32,395 nt of DNA. Origin: Gammaproteobacteria bacterium (GTDB lineage: Bacteria > Pseudomonadota > Gammaproteobacteria > Pseudomonadales > Oleiphilaceae). Shown here one piece after another: positions 9,384 through 19,251 of the stretch. The notes below the pieces were generated by a model. It was not told the origin of the DNA and searched no databases. It was given only the letters and a program-made list of their open reading frames with translations. Each line of letters starts with the position of its first letter. The first letter of the stretch is position 1. The translations under genes were made by a program, and so were the position numbers. The stretch covers positions 1 to 32,395 of the forward strand of contig JAUIAZ010000007.1 of the NCBI GenBank assembly GCA_030427465.1, in the 5' to 3' direction.

Positions 9384-11621
9384 ATGCAAGCCGCGCAACC
9401 GCTGTTTTCCTATCCCGCTTACTGGGCTGAGTGCTATGGCACATCCGCCTTCCTTCCCATGAGCCGGGAAGAAATGGACCAGCTGGGCTGGGACAGCTGC
9501 GACATCATTATCATCAGCGGGGATGCCTACGTGGACCATCCCAGCTTTGGTATGGCCGTGGTAGGCCGTGTCTGGGAAGCGCAAGGTTTTCGCGTGGGCA
9601 TCATTGCGCAACCGGACTGGCGATCCAAAGCCGACTTTGAGCGACTCGGCCGCCCGAACCTGTTTTATGCGGTCAGCGCCGGCAACATGGACTCCATGAT
9701 CAACCGCTACACGGCAGACCGCAAGATCCGTCAGGATGATGCCTATACCCCCAACGACGAAGGGGGCAAACGTCCGGATCGCGCCGTGATCGTATATGCC
9801 CAGCGCTGCCGTGAAGCCTTTGCCGATGTGCCGGTACTGATCGGAGGCATTGAATCTTCCCTGCGCCGTATCGCCCATTACGATTACTGGAGTGATCAGG
9901 TCCGACGCAGTGTATTGCTCGACGCCAAGGCAGATCTGCTGGTGTATGGCAATGCGGAAAGGGCCATTGTCGAAATCGCCCACCGGGCGGCTCGCGGAGA
10001 AGCCCTTAACGAAATGCGCGATATTCGCGGCACGGCTGTGATCCTGAACCAGTTACCAAAGGGCTGGACCTACAAGGACAGTCGCAGTATGGACACCCCG
10101 GGCAAAGTTGATCCGCTGCCCAACCCATACCAGTACAATCCGGACGAAGACCAACAGGACGAACAAGGAAGCTGCGCGCCCAGCAAGAACCGCAATCCGG
10201 CCTTACTGGAGCCGGATGAGCAGGTGATCCGCATACTCCCACCACCGGGCCAGGACCGCGAGTTTGTGCTGCTCCCTTCCTTTGAGAAGGTCCGCAACGA
10301 TGCCGTGCTCTATGCCCATACCTCGCGGGTTCTGCATCTGGAAACCAACCCGGCGAATGCGCGGCCACTGGTGCAACCACACGCAGAACGCTATGTCTGG
10401 CTGAATCCGCCCGCCATTCCGCTGACCACAGAGGAACTGGATGGCGTCTTTGAGCTGCCCTATCAGCGGGTGCCGCATCCGGCCTATGGCGATGCCAGGA
10501 TTCCCGCCTACGAGATGATCCGCTTTTCCGTGAACATCATGCGTGGCTGCTTTGGTGGCTGTTCCTTCTGTTCCATCACTGAACATGAAGGCCGCTGGAT
10601 CCAGAGCCGCTCGGAAGAATCCATTCTTGAGGAGATCGGCAAGATCCGTGATATGACGCCCGGTTTCACCGGCACCATCAGCGATCTGGGCGGCCCGACC
10701 GCCAACATGTATCAGCTGAACTGCAAGAGCGAAGAAATTCATGCGCATTGCCGGCGCCTGTCCTGCGTATTTCCGACGATCTGCAAGAACCTCAAGACGG
10801 ATCATTCTCCGACCACCCAGCTTTATCGCAAGGCCAGGGCCATTCCTGGCGTGAAGCGCATTCTGATCGCCTCGGGTCTACGCTACGACCTGGCAGTTCT
10901 GGATGAAGAGTATGTCGAGGAGCTGGTTACCCACCATGTGGGTGGCTATCTGAAGATCGCACCGGAACACTCCGAGAGCGGGCCCTTGTCCAAGATGATG
11001 AAGCCGGGAATGGGCACCTATGACAAGTTCAAGGAGCTGTTCGAACGTTACTCCCGCAAGGCCGGAAAAGAACAGTATCTGATTCCCTACTTCATTGCGG
11101 CGCATCCCGGTACGTCTGATGAAGACATGTTGAATCTTGCCTTGTGGCTGAAGCAGAACCGCTTCCGGCCGGATCAGGTACAGGCGTTCTACCCCTCTCC
11201 GATGGCCATGGCAACGGCGATGTATCACAGTGAGCGGGATCCGCTGCACCGGGTCGGCTACAAGAGCCAGCGTGTGACCATTCCCCGGGGCGAGCGGCAG
11301 CGTCGTCTGCACAAGGCCTTCCTGCGCTACCATGACCCCAAGAACTGGCCCATGCTGCGCGCCGCACTGGAGAAAATGGGCAAGGCGCATCTGATTGGCC
11401 GGGGCAAGCAGCACCTGGTTCCTCCGGCGAGCCCGGGAGAAAAACGCAAGCGGCATCATCAATCAGCCTTCGGATCGTCCCCTGACACTGGACAGGGCAG
11501 GACAAGTAAAAGGCACCAGCCCAGACAACCACGCCCCGGTGTAGCGCTGACCCAGCATACGGGCCTTCCTCCCCGGGAAGATGGCTCACCACGTAAGGCC
11601 AGAAAAAAGCCCAGAAAGTGA
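9384..11621 (+). CDS. ygiQ: YgiQ family radical SAM protein
   Basis: [58 protein letters not shown]; radical SAM CxxxCxxC motif in [20 protein letters not shown]. Confidence 0.95.
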   Translation: MQAAQPLFSYPAYWAECYGTSAFLPMSREEMDQLGWDSCDIIIISGDAYVDHPSFGMAVVGRVWEAQGFRVGIIAQPDWRSKADFERLGRPNLFYAVSAGNMDSMINRYTADRKIRQDDAYTPNDEGGKRPDRAVIVYAQRCREAFADVPVLIGGIESSLRRIAHYDYWSDQVRRSVLLDAKADLLVYGNAERAIVEIAHRAARGEALNEMRDIRGTAVILNQLPKGWTYKDSRSMDTPGKVDPLPNPYQYNPDEDQQDEQGSCAPSKNRNPALLEPDEQVIRILPPPGQDREFVLLPSFEKVRNDAVLYAHTSRVLHLETNPANARPLVQPHAERYVWLNPPAIPLTTEELDGVFELPYQRVPHPAYGDARIPAYEMIRFSVNIMRGCFGGCSFCSITEHEGRWIQSRSEESILEEIGKIRDMTPGFTGTISDLGGPTANMYQLNCKSEEIHAHCRRLSCVFPTICKNLKTDHSPTTQLYRKARAIPGVKRILIASGLRYDLAVLDEEYVEELVTHHVGGYLKIAPEHSESGPLSKMMKPGMGTYDKFKELFERYSRKAGKEQYLIPYFIAAHPGTSDEDMLNLALWLKQNRFRPDQVQAFYPSPMAMATAMYHSERDPLHRVGYKSQRVTIPRGERQRRLHKAFLRYHDPKNWPMLRAALEKMGKAHLIGRGKQHLVPPASPGEKRKRHHQSAFGSSPDTGQGRTSKRHQPRQPRPGVALTQHTGLPPREDGSPRKARKKPRK

Positions 11622-11626
11622 TCTGA

Positions 11627-11690
11627 TTGTTCTGGCGCAACGAATAGCTAAAGTGACTCGTTGCAAAAGCAGCCCGGGAGGCCAGAACAA
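11627..11690 (+). promoter_or_regulatory. Composite inverted-repeat RNA structure in the ygiQ to DUF6482-like intercistronic leader
   Basis: TTGTTCTGGC (11627-11636) pairs perfectly with GCCAGAACAA (11681-11690). Immediately inside it GCAACGA (11637-11643) pairs with TCGTTGC (11658-11664). ATG of the next gene is at 11692. Confidence 0.6.
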
Positions 11691-11691
11691 C

Positions 11692-11928
11692 ATGAACATC
11701 GATGAGTTGAAGCAAAGCCAGGAACAACTGAAGTCCGTCAACATTCTATCCAATGAAGGCGACATCTATCTTGTCGAAGCCCTGTTCGACAGTGGAAAGC
11801 AATTGCTAACGGACGGCAGTGGAAAACCCAAGCGCTTCCACAGCGTGTTTGAGGTCAAAGAGTCTCTGCAGGGCTTGAGCAACCCGCAGTTCAGACTGGT
11901 CTTCGACTCTCCCTACGAAGAGATCTGA
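11692..11928 (+). CDS. DUF6482-like small protein (78 aa)
   Basis: MNIDELKQSQEQLKSVNILSNEGDIYLVEALFDSGKQLLTDGSGKPKRFHSVFEVKESLQGL...; GGGAG Shine-Dalgarno upstream. Confidence 0.75.
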   Translation: MNIDELKQSQEQLKSVNILSNEGDIYLVEALFDSGKQLLTDGSGKPKRFHSVFEVKESLQGLSNPQFRLVFDSPYEEI

Positions 11929-11933
11929 AGCCT

Positions 11934-14507
11934 CTACGGGTCAGCCTGTACTGCAGGTTTCAGCCACTGCACGTAATCAGTGTAGTGGCTGTCGGACGCA
12001 AAGTCACTGAGGGGCACTTTCTGCCAGGCCTGGTTCAGCCACAGTGATCGCGCCGACTCATAGTGCGCAGGTCCCGGCTGATCATTTTGGCCGCTCGCCA
12101 GCGACAGCAACAAGGGTTCCGGCTGACTGAAGTCAACCAGCATGCGCATGGCTGGTACGTTCCATACCTTGAAATCCAGGCCTTCCGAGTAGCCCGCCAC
12201 GTTGACCGTGTAACGATTGCCACCCACCGGGTAGGGCCCTCTGTCCAGTTGCGAGGCTATCCACTTGAGCGCAATACGTTCGGGTCCGGTTTGCCAATCG
12301 AGCGACTCACCCGGCCCGCTGCGCCAATGTATCCGGTGAAGTTCCCCCCATGACCAGGGTTTGTCTCCGAAAACCGCCTGCAGTGATACGCAAGCTTTGG
12401 TCAGTGCACCTGCGAGTATCTCTGCCGGCTTTTCGGGATGTGGCGTATTCAGATTGTCCCAGAAAGGACTGCCATCACGCTTCAGCACATGGTCCTGCAG
12501 GGCCGAATACCGGATCGCTGACAAGCGCGTAAAGTGCCGCCACAAGGCGCCATCTGCCGGGCCGAGCTCATCTGCGAACAGTTCCTGCTGCAAATGGTGT
12601 GTGAACATGCCCCAGGCAGCACCCGTGCCGGAGTCTGCTGAGAGACGCCCATCCCAGGCAGTAAACTGGTCCAGCATGTTTTCCCGGCAGCCACTCTCCT
12701 CTGGCGCTTCTTGGCGCAGGGCCGCCTTCAGTGAAGCCCGGCGTGCCGGATTGCGTAACCAGCGCTTGCGCCACTTGCCAAAGAAGCCGTCATACTGGTC
12801 TATCTGCAGGGCCAGCATCTCCTCGCGGTCGAACTGTCTCTGCGTACCGAGCACCTGTTCGATGCGCTCAATCCGTTCGGGGGCATACCAGGAGGACGAC
12901 AGCACAAATGGGGCCTTGCCTGGCATAACAGAGCGGTGGTTAGCTGTGGCCAGCTGGCCACTCTCCGGGCTACGGCTGGCCGGGTGCAGTGAGCGCGGCT
13001 GAATACCTTTCCAGCCTGCGCCCGGCAGCCAGCCAGGCCTCGGGAACTGACCACGACCCCAGCCCCGCAGGGGGAAAGAGCCAGTGACCTGCCAGGCAAT
13101 ATGTCCGGCATCCGCCAGCAACAGGTTCAGCGGCGCCAGGTGAATGCGCTGACTGGCCTCCCACGCCTCATTGAGGTTCCGCGCCAGATTCAGCTGGCGA
13201 AAGCCCTCGTAATCCTGAGAAGGCAGCCCCAGGATATGCTGAAGCGCCAGGCCATACTCACTGAAGACCGCAGGCGGCTGCAGGGGAACCGGGGAGGCCT
13301 GACTCAACGCCGTATTGATCAGTGGTCCGTGACGGGTACTCAGAAGCTCAAAAACCTGCGGCTCGGCATCTGCGGCATAAAAAATCTCCCGCTTCACCTC
13401 GGCTTTTTCCCAGCCATCCTCGGTTTCATACCACCACTCCTGGCTTCTCTCGATCAGACGTTCCAGAACCAGATCCTGCGTGTCTGCCATCACCATGGTC
13501 ATTCCCCAGGCAACTGAGCCGTTGGTGCCGGCAATCACCAGCGGTGATCCCGGAATAGCCAGCCCGGCCACCCGTCGTCCGGGACTCTGCAGATTGACCG
13601 GCATCCACAGGGCCGGTTCGGTCAGCAGCAGATGGGTATCGTTGGCAAGGATGGACATCCCCCCGCGGGTCCTGAAGGGAGCCAGTGCCCAATTATTGGA
13701 CGCCGCCTGGGTACTGAAGATTCCCGGCGACCCAGGAGCCGAGAGTTGGCTTGCCATCAGGGCCGGCGCTGTCAGCTCACGCAGCCCGCGCACCTCTTCA
13801 TGATTCAGCGCTTCATCCGGGTAAACGGGCAACAGCCACGGCAGCAACTCAGGAGAAAGCCGTGACCAGAGGGCAAGGGCCAACAGCTCCTCAGACAGAT
13901 TCAGGGACAGCGCATGGGCCAGGAACAACTGTATCTTGAGGGCATCCTGAGGTGACCAGGGTTCCGGCTGGTAGGGGCTTAGGGATACCAACCCATGACT
14001 TCCCCGTTGTTGCAGGAAGGCGTTGACCCCGTCACTGAAATCCCGAAGCTCTTGGCGGGCCTCCTCACTCAGTCCTTGCCAATGCGCCGCGGCGTGCTCC
14101 GGCAATCGCAGTCCACGCATCAGGATGTCGCTGCCCAGATAGGCCCTGCCAGCCAGTTCTGCCATGCGACCTTCCGCCAGCAGTCGCAAGCCCAGCATCT
14201 GGCTGAGCCGGTCTTCTGCCATCACCCAGCCCAGGGCCTTCATCAGATCGGCGGTGTTCTCCGCACGGATTCGCGGTATGCCCACATCATCGCGGGCAAT
14301 GATAACCCGCTGCTCAAGCCCCGCAAGCGTATCCGACTGATACAGGGTATCCGGCGCATGCACCTGAACCCGCAACCACAAGGCACCAGCCACCACCATT
14401 GTTACAAGCGACACAGCAGAGACAAAGAGCAGCAACAGCACCCACGACCCCGCCTGATTCGCTACCCAGAGAGATCTGAGGTGGCGAAAAGGACTAAAAC
14501 TGACCAT
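11934..14507 (-). CDS. Penicillin acylase (penicillin amidase) family Ntn hydrolase
   Basis: Autoprocessing and catalytic Ser region QAASNNWALAPFRTRGGMSILANDTHL; N-terminal transmembrane segment; VIIARDDVGIPRIRAENTADLMKALGWVMAEDRLSQM typical of the alpha subunit. Confidence 0.93.
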   Translation of the reverse strand: MVSFSPFRHLRSLWVANQAGSWVLLLLFVSAVSLVTMVVAGALWLRVQVHAPDTLYQSDTLAGLEQRVIIARDDVGIPRIRAENTADLMKALGWVMAEDRLSQMLGLRLLAEGRMAELAGRAYLGSDILMRGLRLPEHAAAHWQGLSEEARQELRDFSDGVNAFLQQRGSHGLVSLSPYQPEPWSPQDALKIQLFLAHALSLNLSEELLALALWSRLSPELLPWLLPVYPDEALNHEEVRGLRELTAPALMASQLSAPGSPGIFSTQAASNNWALAPFRTRGGMSILANDTHLLLTEPALWMPVNLQSPGRRVAGLAIPGSPLVIAGTNGSVAWGMTMVMADTQDLVLERLIERSQEWWYETEDGWEKAEVKREIFYAADAEPQVFELLSTRHGPLINTALSQASPVPLQPPAVFSEYGLALQHILGLPSQDYEGFRQLNLARNLNEAWEASQRIHLAPLNLLLADAGHIAWQVTGSFPLRGWGRGQFPRPGWLPGAGWKGIQPRSLHPASRSPESGQLATANHRSVMPGKAPFVLSSSWYAPERIERIEQVLGTQRQFDREEMLALQIDQYDGFFGKWRKRWLRNPARRASLKAALRQEAPEESGCRENMLDQFTAWDGRLSADSGTGAAWGMFTHHLQQELFADELGPADGALWRHFTRLSAIRYSALQDHVLKRDGSPFWDNLNTPHPEKPAEILAGALTKACVSLQAVFGDKPWSWGELHRIHWRSGPGESLDWQTGPERIALKWIASQLDRGPYPVGGNRYTVNVAGYSEGLDFKVWNVPAMRMLVDFSQPEPLLLSLASGQNDQPGPAHYESARSLWLNQAWQKVPLSDFASDSHYTDYVQWLKPAVQADP

Positions 14508-14557
14508 GGGCTATACTCAAACGGATCCCTTTATTTCATGTATTTCCGGTAACCATT

Positions 14558-15640
14558 TTGACATACCCCAGCAATGAGTCCAGTCTTCTCGACCGCCTGC
14601 AGCAGGAAGAAGACCGCGCCCTGCGCGTGATCCGGGCCCTTGGCTACAGCGCCTCTCTGGTTGCTCTTGGAATCGGCCTGAAATCCTGGTTCTCAGACCA
14701 CTACCTGCATGCCTGGACACTCTTCAGTTTTGCCCTGCTGATGGCCGCCAACTGCCTGCTCTTTGACCGCCGCCGACGCCCCCTGCTGTTCCGCAGTGTG
14801 TTCGTGGTGCTGTGTGCCACCCTTTTCATGTACCTGATTGCAACCGGTGGTGAGAGCAATACCGGTCATCTCTGGTTCTTTGTCTTTCCGCCTTTTGTTT
14901 TCTACATTTCCGGGCCACGTATGGGACTCGCGGTGATGTTGGGGATGATGACTGCCGTAACCCTTATCTTCCAGTTTCCGGAAGCCTCCTTTGTCAGCGC
15001 CCGCTACGGTACGGATTTTCAGATCCGCTTCTTCGCCTCGACCATCTTCCTGACCATTTTTTCCTATGTGCTCGATCATTCCCGTCGACGTGCCTACGAC
15101 CAGCTGGTGCAGATGGCGGCCCTGCATGAGCGCGCTGCCCGTACGGATGAACTGACCCGGCTGCCCAACCGGCGGGATATGAAGAGCCACCTGGAAAAGG
15201 AACACGACCGCTACAAGCGTCATGGCAGCCACTTCTCTGTAATTCTCATGGATATTGATCATTTCAAGCAGATCAATGACACCTACGGTCACGATGCCGG
15301 TGACTATATTCTGGTGAAGTTTGCTGAAATGCTGCAGGACAGCTGTCGCAAGATGGATCTGGCTGCCCGCTGGGGGGGTGAGGAATTCCTGATCCTGCTA
15401 CCGGATACCTCTCTGGTACAGGCGCTGGCGATGGCTGAACGGTTCCGTAAGCGGGTCGAGAGCTTCAAGGCCAAATTCAAAAACCAGACCATCGTCTTCA
15501 CGACCAGCTGCGGCGTCTGCTCGATCAGTCAGACCAAGGATCTCGAAGTACTGATGAAGCAGGCAGACATCAATCTTTATCAGGCCAAAATGAAAGGGCG
15601 GAACATGGTGATTCCGCTGGTGGTGCAGAAAGTTGACTAG
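14558..15640 (+). CDS. Membrane diguanylate cyclase (GGDEF), TTG start
   Basis: Several N-terminal TM segments, then RTDELTRLPNRRDM...MDIDHFKQINDTYGHDAGD...RKMDLAARWGGEEF. Active-site GGEEF and I-site RxxD (RKMD) five residues upstream. Confidence 0.93.
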   Translation: MTYPSNESSLLDRLQQEEDRALRVIRALGYSASLVALGIGLKSWFSDHYLHAWTLFSFALLMAANCLLFDRRRRPLLFRSVFVVLCATLFMYLIATGGESNTGHLWFFVFPPFVFYISGPRMGLAVMLGMMTAVTLIFQFPEASFVSARYGTDFQIRFFASTIFLTIFSYVLDHSRRRAYDQLVQMAALHERAARTDELTRLPNRRDMKSHLEKEHDRYKRHGSHFSVILMDIDHFKQINDTYGHDAGDYILVKFAEMLQDSCRKMDLAARWGGEEFLILLPDTSLVQALAMAERFRKRVESFKAKFKNQTIVFTTSCGVCSISQTKDLEVLMKQADINLYQAKMKGRNMVIPLVVQKVD

Positions 15641-18236
15641 AATCTGCCTGCTCATATCCGTGCTGTTTCTGATCCTGGCTGGCTCCGTTCAGGCACGACC
15701 GGTAACCCTGCTGAATGACTCAGCCCGGATTCAGCCGGTTCTGGAGTTCTGGCAGGAGGGTTCGCTGCCGGACAAACCCGACCTGCAGTCACTGATCGAA
15801 TATCTCGAAGCGCATCCGGGGCAAGACGTAAAAAGCGAGTCTGCCGGCTTCGGATACACGACGGAGGCCCACTGGTTCCGGCTTGAAGTGATCAACCCCG
15901 ATGACTTTTACCGCCAGCGCCTGCTGGTCGTACCGGCTCCTCAACTGGATGAAGTCTGGTTCCTGAAAACCGTTGACGGCGAGATTGTGGAAGAAGCGCG
16001 CACCGGGGAGAACTATCCCTTTGCCCAGCGTGCCCTGCCTGTGCCGGAATATGCTTTCCCCGTTACCCTGCCCCCAAGAAGCCTACAGGTCTATTACTTC
16101 AGGGCCCAGAGCGAAGGCTCACTCCTGTTTCCACTGAAAATATGGAAAGAGCGCGACTACCTGCTGGCAGAGGAGAAGCGCTCCGCCGGACGCGCCCTGT
16201 ATTACGGTCTGCTGCTGTTCATCATCATATTCAATTTCTTCCTCTACCTGACCCTGCGCGAACCCGTATACATACTCTATGTCGGCTTTATCTCTGTCCT
16301 GCTGCTGGTACAGGCCACGCTTCATGGCAAGACCTTTCAGTATCTCTGGCCCAGCATGCCTTATCTGCAGAACGGAACCATTCTGATTGGCGTCCCCCTG
16401 ATGGTATTGCTGGCCAACGAGTTTTCCCGGCACTTCCTCGCAATGCCGAGTGCGGCACCGCGCCTGAATAAAGTGCTCATCGGTCTGGGTGCTCTCTGTG
16501 GGCTGAACATTGTGGCCTCTTTCTTTGTCTCTCCAGAACTCGCCAAAGGGGGGGCACTGCTCCTGGCTCTGATCACCATCGTGGTCCTTTTGCTGGCGGG
16601 GCCCTTGCTGTGGCTACAGGGTCTGCGTCAGGCCAGGTTGTATACCTGCGGCTGGTTACTGCTGCTGATCGGCTCCAGCCTCACGGCCTTGCTAGAGTTT
16701 GGCCTGCTACCCTATTCCGTTCCCACGGCTTACGGCGTACAGATCGGCTCTGCTGCCGAAGCGATCATTCTGTCTCTCGCCATCGTCGACCGCGTTTACC
16801 ATGAGCGACAGGAACGACTGAAGATCCAGGAAGACATTATTGAGGCCCAGCGCCAGCAACAGCAGACCGAAGCCACGCGCCTGCACGAAGCCACTCATTC
16901 GCATACCTCGGAACTGCCGAACCGGGCCTTCCTGCAAGGCCTGCTCAAACAGCAGCTGCGCCATCACCCCTCCGAAGCGCTGCAGCTTGTGCTGGTGCGC
17001 ATCAACCGCTATCACGACATTGACCGCACCCTGGGGCAGGATCTGGCCGACCAGCTGATCTATCAGATCGGGATCCGGATCAATGAGTTTCTTGCCGGTC
17101 TGGATGAGTTCGAAAGCCTGGAGCAGGGGCGGGAAGGCCCCATCTACCTGGCCGCGCTGGATGAAAGCACACTCGCCCTGCTATTGCGCGAGCCTCCTTC
17201 CCCACAACCGGCACCGGTGGCTGCACTGGCGGACTATCTGCTGGAACGTATCCAGTACGGGCACATGTCACTCGACCTTGATCCTCGACTCGGCATCGCC
17301 TGTTACCCAGAAGACAGTGAAACAGTCGACGGAATGATCAGGGCCGCGAAAGTGGCCCTGGATTCCACCCGGCACCTCGTCGGCTGCATAGCGCGCTACC
17401 AGCCCGACAACAACCCATACAGTGAACGCCGCCTGACCCTCATGGCCGAATTGGACCAGGCCATGAGTGACAACCACCTGTATCTGTGTTTCCAGCCCAT
17501 TCTGAACATGCATACCCGTCAGATCGTGGCCTTCGAGGGCCTCATTCGCTGGAATCACCCACAGCACGGGGAAATCTCACCGGCTGAATTTATTCCGCTG
17601 GCAGAGCAGTCCGGCAACATCGTGAAGCTGACCCAGTGGGTGATCCGAAAGGGACTGGGCTATCTTCAGGAACTCAAGAGCCTCGGCATGGAGGACATCG
17701 GCATCCATCTGAACTTGTCCGCCGTGGACCTTGAATCGAGGGACTTCCTGAAACTTCTGGACCGGCATATTGAAGAGGCCGGACTGACCCGGCCCAACCT
17801 CACGCTGGAGCTGACCGAAACCTCAGTCATGAAAGAGCCGCGTCTGGCTCTGTCGATCCTGAGTGATCTGAAAGCCAGGCAGATTCAGGTGGCCATGGAT
17901 GATTTCGGCACTGGTTACAGCTCTCTGTCCTATCTGCGAGATCTGCCCCTGCAGAAGATCAAGATCGACCGGGCCTTCGTCCACGAGCTGGACCAGTCCG
18001 AAGACGCCCGCGTCATTATCAATACGGTCGTCAGCATGTGCCAGTCACTTGGGTACACGGTGGTTGCCGAAGGGGTCGAAACCGAAGAAACCGCGGTCGC
18101 ACTGTGGAAGCTGAAATGTGATGAACTTCAGGGCTTTTGGCTGGCTCGTCCGATGCTTTGGGATTTCGCAGTGGAATGGCTGAAAGCCTACCGGGACGAG
18201 GGTGGCCACGAGCGCATGACTCGCCTGTTTCATTAG
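15633..18236 (+). CDS. 7TMR-DISM sensor with degenerate GGDEF and EAL domain (probable c-di-GMP phosphodiesterase)
   Basis: N-terminal signal and 7TMR-DISM-like extracellular domain plus TM region. Degenerate GGDEF region. EAL domain FEGLIRWNHPQHGEISPAEFIPLAEQSG...MDDFGTGYSSLSYLRDLPLQKIKIDRAFV...AEGVET. TTG start overlaps the upstream stop by 8 bp. Confidence 0.92.
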   Translation: MTRICLLISVLFLILAGSVQARPVTLLNDSARIQPVLEFWQEGSLPDKPDLQSLIEYLEAHPGQDVKSESAGFGYTTEAHWFRLEVINPDDFYRQRLLVVPAPQLDEVWFLKTVDGEIVEEARTGENYPFAQRALPVPEYAFPVTLPPRSLQVYYFRAQSEGSLLFPLKIWKERDYLLAEEKRSAGRALYYGLLLFIIIFNFFLYLTLREPVYILYVGFISVLLLVQATLHGKTFQYLWPSMPYLQNGTILIGVPLMVLLANEFSRHFLAMPSAAPRLNKVLIGLGALCGLNIVASFFVSPELAKGGALLLALITIVVLLLAGPLLWLQGLRQARLYTCGWLLLLIGSSLTALLEFGLLPYSVPTAYGVQIGSAAEAIILSLAIVDRVYHERQERLKIQEDIIEAQRQQQQTEATRLHEATHSHTSELPNRAFLQGLLKQQLRHHPSEALQLVLVRINRYHDIDRTLGQDLADQLIYQIGIRINEFLAGLDEFESLEQGREGPIYLAALDESTLALLLREPPSPQPAPVAALADYLLERIQYGHMSLDLDPRLGIACYPEDSETVDGMIRAAKVALDSTRHLVGCIARYQPDNNPYSERRLTLMAELDQAMSDNHLYLCFQPILNMHTRQIVAFEGLIRWNHPQHGEISPAEFIPLAEQSGNIVKLTQWVIRKGLGYLQELKSLGMEDIGIHLNLSAVDLESRDFLKLLDRHIEEAGLTRPNLTLELTETSVMKEPRLALSILSDLKARQIQVAMDDFGTGYSSLSYLRDLPLQKIKIDRAFVHELDQSEDARVIINTVVSMCQSLGYTVVAEGVETEETAVALWKLKCDELQGFWLARPMLWDFAVEWLKAYRDEGGHERMTRLFH

Positions 18237-18273
18237 GCGGCGCAAAGCAGAGGCCGTATGCACGCGGACGGGA

Positions 18274-19134
18274 TTAACTGCGCTTGCGGATCAGGGCTTC
18301 CTGGGTTGTCGAAGCCACCAGACGACCATCACCATCATAGATCAGGCCGCGGTTGTAGCCCCGGCCACCCGACGCATTCGGGCTGTCCATACTGTAGAGA
18401 AGCCAGTCATCGACCTTGAAATCCCGGTGAAACCATACCGCATGGTCGAGGCTCGTCACCTGCATGCCGCGCTGGTAGAACGTCGTCGCATGAGGGTGCA
18501 AACTGGTGCCCAGCAGGCCGAAATCCGAGGCGTAGGCAAGAATACAGTGATGCCACCAGATTTCCTGCGGCACTTCCGAAATGGTGCGAAACCAGTTCTG
18601 CTTGACCGCCGGTATCGCCTCGGGAGCAAAGGGGTTAACGTGCTGCAGAGGACGGATTTCGATGGGCCGTTCCCGGGTCAGTTGATCGCGTACTTTTTCC
18701 GGGATCAGGTCGGCGGCCTTGCGACGCATTTCCAGCTCTGACTTAAGACCCTCCGGACCTTTCACTTCGGGTGCCGGTGCGTAATGCTCGAAGCCATCTT
18801 CAGGCTCCTGGAAAGACACCATCATGCTCAGGATTTCCTGGTTATGCTGGCGGGCGATGACCCGTCTGGCACTGAATGAACGTCCGTCCCGGATACGGGT
18901 CACTTCATAGATGATGTCGTGGTCAGGATCACCGGCACGCAGGAAGTAGGCATGCAGACTGTGCGCCAGACGCGTCTCACCCACCGTGCGGTAGGCAGCC
19001 ATCAGGGACTGGCCAATAACCTGACCACCAAATACGTTCTTGAACCCCAGATCCTCACTGCTGCCCTGAAACAGGCAGTCATCCAGCGCCTTCAGTCTCA
19101 ACAGTTCCAGAAAGCGACTAACGACTTCACTCAT
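18274..19134 (-). CDS. tesB: Acyl-CoA thioesterase II
   Basis: FLELLRLKALDDCLFQGSSEDLGFKNVFGGQVIGQSLMAAYRTV...LHAYFLRAGDPDHDIIYEVTRIRDGRSFSARRV; typical TesB double hotdog. Confidence 0.95.
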   Translation of the reverse strand: MSEVVSRFLELLRLKALDDCLFQGSSEDLGFKNVFGGQVIGQSLMAAYRTVGETRLAHSLHAYFLRAGDPDHDIIYEVTRIRDGRSFSARRVIARQHNQEILSMMVSFQEPEDGFEHYAPAPEVKGPEGLKSELEMRRKAADLIPEKVRDQLTRERPIEIRPLQHVNPFAPEAIPAVKQNWFRTISEVPQEIWWHHCILAYASDFGLLGTSLHPHATTFYQRGMQVTSLDHAVWFHRDFKVDDWLLYSMDSPNASGGRGYNRGLIYDGDGRLVASTTQEALIRKRS

Positions 19135-19251
19135 CTCTCAAGCTCCTTTACCAATCCCCTGCTTTGGCGCCACTATAGCCGATTCTTTTCTCATCTTGCA
19201 GTCTGTGGCACAGTGCTGGTTTGTATGGACACAATTTGAGCTGATTTGATT

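Noticed and set aside
9378-9983. 201-aa minus-strand ORF
   Set aside because: Antisense to the start of ygiQ; no independent support.
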